From an uncultured Clostridia bacterium (GTDB lineage Bacteria > Bacillota > Clostridia > Oscillospirales > CAG-272): a stretch of DNA of 8,236 bases. The stretch is taken from assembly GCA_947367285.1 (NCBI GenBank), contig CANBDB010000066.1, positions 1 to 8,236 on the forward strand, written 5' to 3'. The notes beneath the pieces were generated by a model. That model had not been told where the DNA came from and did not search any database. It saw only the letters and a list, made by a program, of their open reading frames with translations. Shown one piece after another: positions 7,110 to 8,236 of the stretch; the stretch's first letter is position 1, and each line of letters begins with the position of its first letter. The translations under genes and the position numbers were made by a program.

Positions 7110-7905
7110 ATAAAATCGAGTAATACAAGTCAAGCGAATCAAAGCTTCGCTCAAGGTGGTTGAGCAAATATCCCTCACCTGCTCGGGTAAAAAGATCCAT
7201 ATCCTCACCACTTGATAGCGAGAATGAGAAAATCTTCTCCGCAGGGGCGTAAAGCGCATAGCGCACCGCCATAAGTGAGGACGGAGTCAGGGGAATTATC
7301 ACACTGCTCTCCCTTATGTCATCATAGGAAATCGAAAGATTTTTCTTAACTATCTCACCGCGCTTTTGCAAGCACTCCGAGCAAATGAGTGAGCCGTTCA
7401 TGACGTCGAAATACGTGTTCTCCGCATTCTCCACACCACAGCTTTCACAGTGAGTAAGGTCGGGCGCATATCCCGAAAGTGCCGCCGCACGCAGCTCGAA
7501 CACCGCCTTTATCTGAGGCAGTGGGCGAAGGTCATTCATTATCGCATAGAGCGTATTGAGAGTTAGACGGAGCATACCGGAGTTGTCCACTCCCTCGCCC
7601 GAGAGCTCGTTTGCCACGTCGCATATGTACGAGGAAAGAAACAGCTTTCCCACGTCCTCGCGAAGTCCGTAAAAAATCTCGTGAGCCGAGCCGCCCCGTA
7701 TCCACGGTAGCGCACTTCCCTTTTGATTTATTTCAAAATTTCCATAAACGAAGGGTTGGGTGAGATTTTTCACCTTGCTCTTCATTGAGCGCGCGCCCTT
7801 CGCTATAGCGGTAGTCTTTCCGTTTGCTGTCAGTACGGTTATAAGTCGATCGTTCTCACCGTAATCTCGCGCACGGATGACCAGTCCGTCAACAGTATAG
7901 AGCAT
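7108..7905 (-). CDS. recO: DNA repair protein RecO
   Basis: The RecF-pathway mediator that, with RecR, loads RecA onto SSB-coated single-stranded DNA and anneals strands. The 265-residue product has the N-terminal OB-fold (about 1-80) beginning with the family signature MLYTVDGLVIRARDYGENDR, then KGARS...LTQPF. A helical domain follows with a four-Cys zinc finger, C153xxC156 and C175xxC178. The C-terminal block HLERSFDSLDLYYSIL is also typical of the family. The ATG at 7905 was chosen because a perfect AGGAGG (7917-7912) lies 6 nt upstream and the protein then begins exactly where RecO proteins usually do. A longer frame from a TTG at 7950 would only add 15 residues, mostly encoded by the intergenic repeat. 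It is followed closely by mutS2. In many Bacillota recO follows era; here a structured tandem repeat lies upstream instead. Confidence 0.95.
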   Translation of the reverse strand: MLYTVDGLVIRARDYGENDRLITVLTANGKTTAIAKGARSMKSKVKNLTQPFVYGNFEINQKGSALPWIRGGSAHEIFYGLREDVGKLFLSSYICDVANELSGEGVDNSGMLRLTLNTLYAIMNDLRPLPQIKAVFELRAAALSGYAPDLTHCESCGVENAENTYFDVMNGSLICSECLQKRGEIVKKNLSISYDDIRESSVIIPLTPSSLMAVRYALYAPAEKIFSFSLSSGEDMDLFTRAGEGYLLNHLERSFDSLDLYYSIL

Positions 7906-7911
7906 TCTCTC

Positions 7912-7917
7912 CCTCCT
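7912..7917 (-). promoter_or_regulatory. Shine-Dalgarno of recO; decides its start
   Basis: A perfect AGGAGG on the - strand, 6 nt before the ATG at 7905. It lies only 4 nt from the end of the 11-bp hairpin of the upstream repeat (7922-7947), so that hairpin would sit just 5' of the ribosome site if transcribed. Confidence 0.9.
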
Positions 7918-7921
7918 CTCC

Positions 7922-8083
7922 CCTACTTTTTTCGAGAAAAAAGTAGGCAAAAAAGCTTTTAATCGCTTCGCGGTTCTCGCAATATTGTTTTGCTAGATTT
8001 TTTAGACACATCACGAACTATGTGCATTAAAACTAGCAAAAACTATTATCGCGACTTCGCACGCTTTTTGAAAAAAGCAGGCA
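7922..8083. repeat. Structured intergenic repeat, copy 1
   Basis: First of two tandem copies (162 bp). It contains a perfect 11-bp inverted repeat CCTACTTTTTT/AAAAAAGTAGG (7922-7932 with 7937-7947, loop CGAG). A central stem pairs TTTTGCTAG (7988-7996) with CTAGCAAAA (8033-8041). Inside that stem is CACAT/ATGTG (8007-8011 with 8020-8024). A 7-bp hairpin GCTTTTT/AAAAAGC lies at 8063-8078. No ORF or transposase is present. The hairpins are not followed by proper T-runs, so they do not look like ordinary terminators. It could be a MITE-like or REP-like element, or a structured RNA; I cannot assign it to a family. I see no convincing promoter for recO inside it. Confidence 0.85.
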
Positions 8084-8236
8084 CCTACTTTTTTGAAAAA
8101 AAGTAGGCAAAAAACTTTTTAAGCAGCTTCGCGTTTCTCGCAATATTGTTTTGCTGAATTTTTTAGACACACCACGAACTATGTGCAATAAAATTAGCAA
8201 AAACTATTATCGCGACTTCGCACGCTTTTTGAAAAA
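8084..8236. repeat. Structured intergenic repeat, copy 2 (cut by window edge)
   Basis: A direct copy of 7922-8075, offset 161-162 bp and about 90% identical by my eye alignment, with a few 1-2 nt indels near the left hairpin. The same inverted repeats are kept: CCTAC...GTAGG (8084-8107), TTTTGCT/AGCAAAA (8149-8155 with 8196-8202) and CACA/TGTG (8168-8171 with 8182-8185). It stops at the window edge inside the right-hand poly-A hairpin. No gene is seen between 7906 and 8236. Confidence 0.85.

Noticed and set aside
7922..7947. Rho-independent terminator upstream of recO
   Set aside because: The stem is perfect, but neither strand has the T-run needed after it: GGAGAG follows on the - strand and CAAAAAAG on the + strand.
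7906..7950. 15-residue N-terminal extension of RecO from a TTG codon
   Set aside because: It uses TTG, is largely encoded by the intergenic repeat and adds residues upstream of the normal RecO start, while ATG 7905 has a perfect AGGAGG 6 nt away.
7922..8236. CRISPR array or insertion sequence
   Set aside because: The two units are about 161 bp, contiguous and without spacers, which excludes CRISPR. There is no transposase frame, so an autonomous IS is not supported.

Overview
The window looks like one end of a short-read assembly contig from an uncultured low-to-moderate-GC Clostridia (Bacillota), probably a gut or rumen lineage related to Oscillospirales or Christensenellales. The taxonomy is inferred from three things: a MutS2 with a C-terminal Smr domain, a DUF1385/YqhQ membrane protein, and a long divergent PRPP synthetase of the kind found in Clostridia. 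A Thr-rich lipoprotein protease with a His/CxxC tail also fits a gut Clostridia. Bases 1-71 are not genomic: they are a full Illumina P5/Nextera Read 1 adapter, so native sequence starts at 72.

Layout. On the + strand, 124-2454 encodes a secreted, lipid-anchored subtilisin-family (S8) serine protease. It has a Thr/Pro/Lys spacer built from a perfect 45-bp duplication, a pro-domain, an S8 catalytic domain carrying a Cys-bearing insertion, a PPC-like beta domain and a His/CxxC tail. It converges on the next gene across a perfect 12-bp-stem hairpin (2466-2492) that probably terminates transcription from both sides. All remaining genes lie on the - strand and read right to left: recO (7905-7108), mutS2 (7099-4709), a prs-like PRPP synthetase (4575-3463) and a DUF1385 gene (3441-2503).

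The - strand genes form two tight pairs. recO and mutS2 are 8 nt apart, and the mutS2 ribosome binding site overlaps the recO stop, so the two are probably translationally coupled. They act in recombination repair and in MutS2/Smr ribosome-collision or DNA-junction processing. prs and DUF1385 are 21 nt apart. A strong-looking promoter precedes this pair (TTGTCA, 18 bp, extended -10 TATAAT), with three helically phased A-tracts upstream of it, so it is probably transcribed on its own. PRPP feeds nucleotide, His, Trp and NAD synthesis; the role of the DUF1385 protein is unknown.

The right end (7922-8236) contains no gene. It holds two tandem copies of a roughly 161-bp structured repeat, about 90% identical by eye and full of nested inverted repeats. 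The second copy runs into the window edge, which may be why the contig stops there. I see no transposase, CRISPR array, phage, toxin or defence gene, and no tRNA or rRNA. The least explained items are the structured tandem repeat upstream of recO and the modular surface protease.
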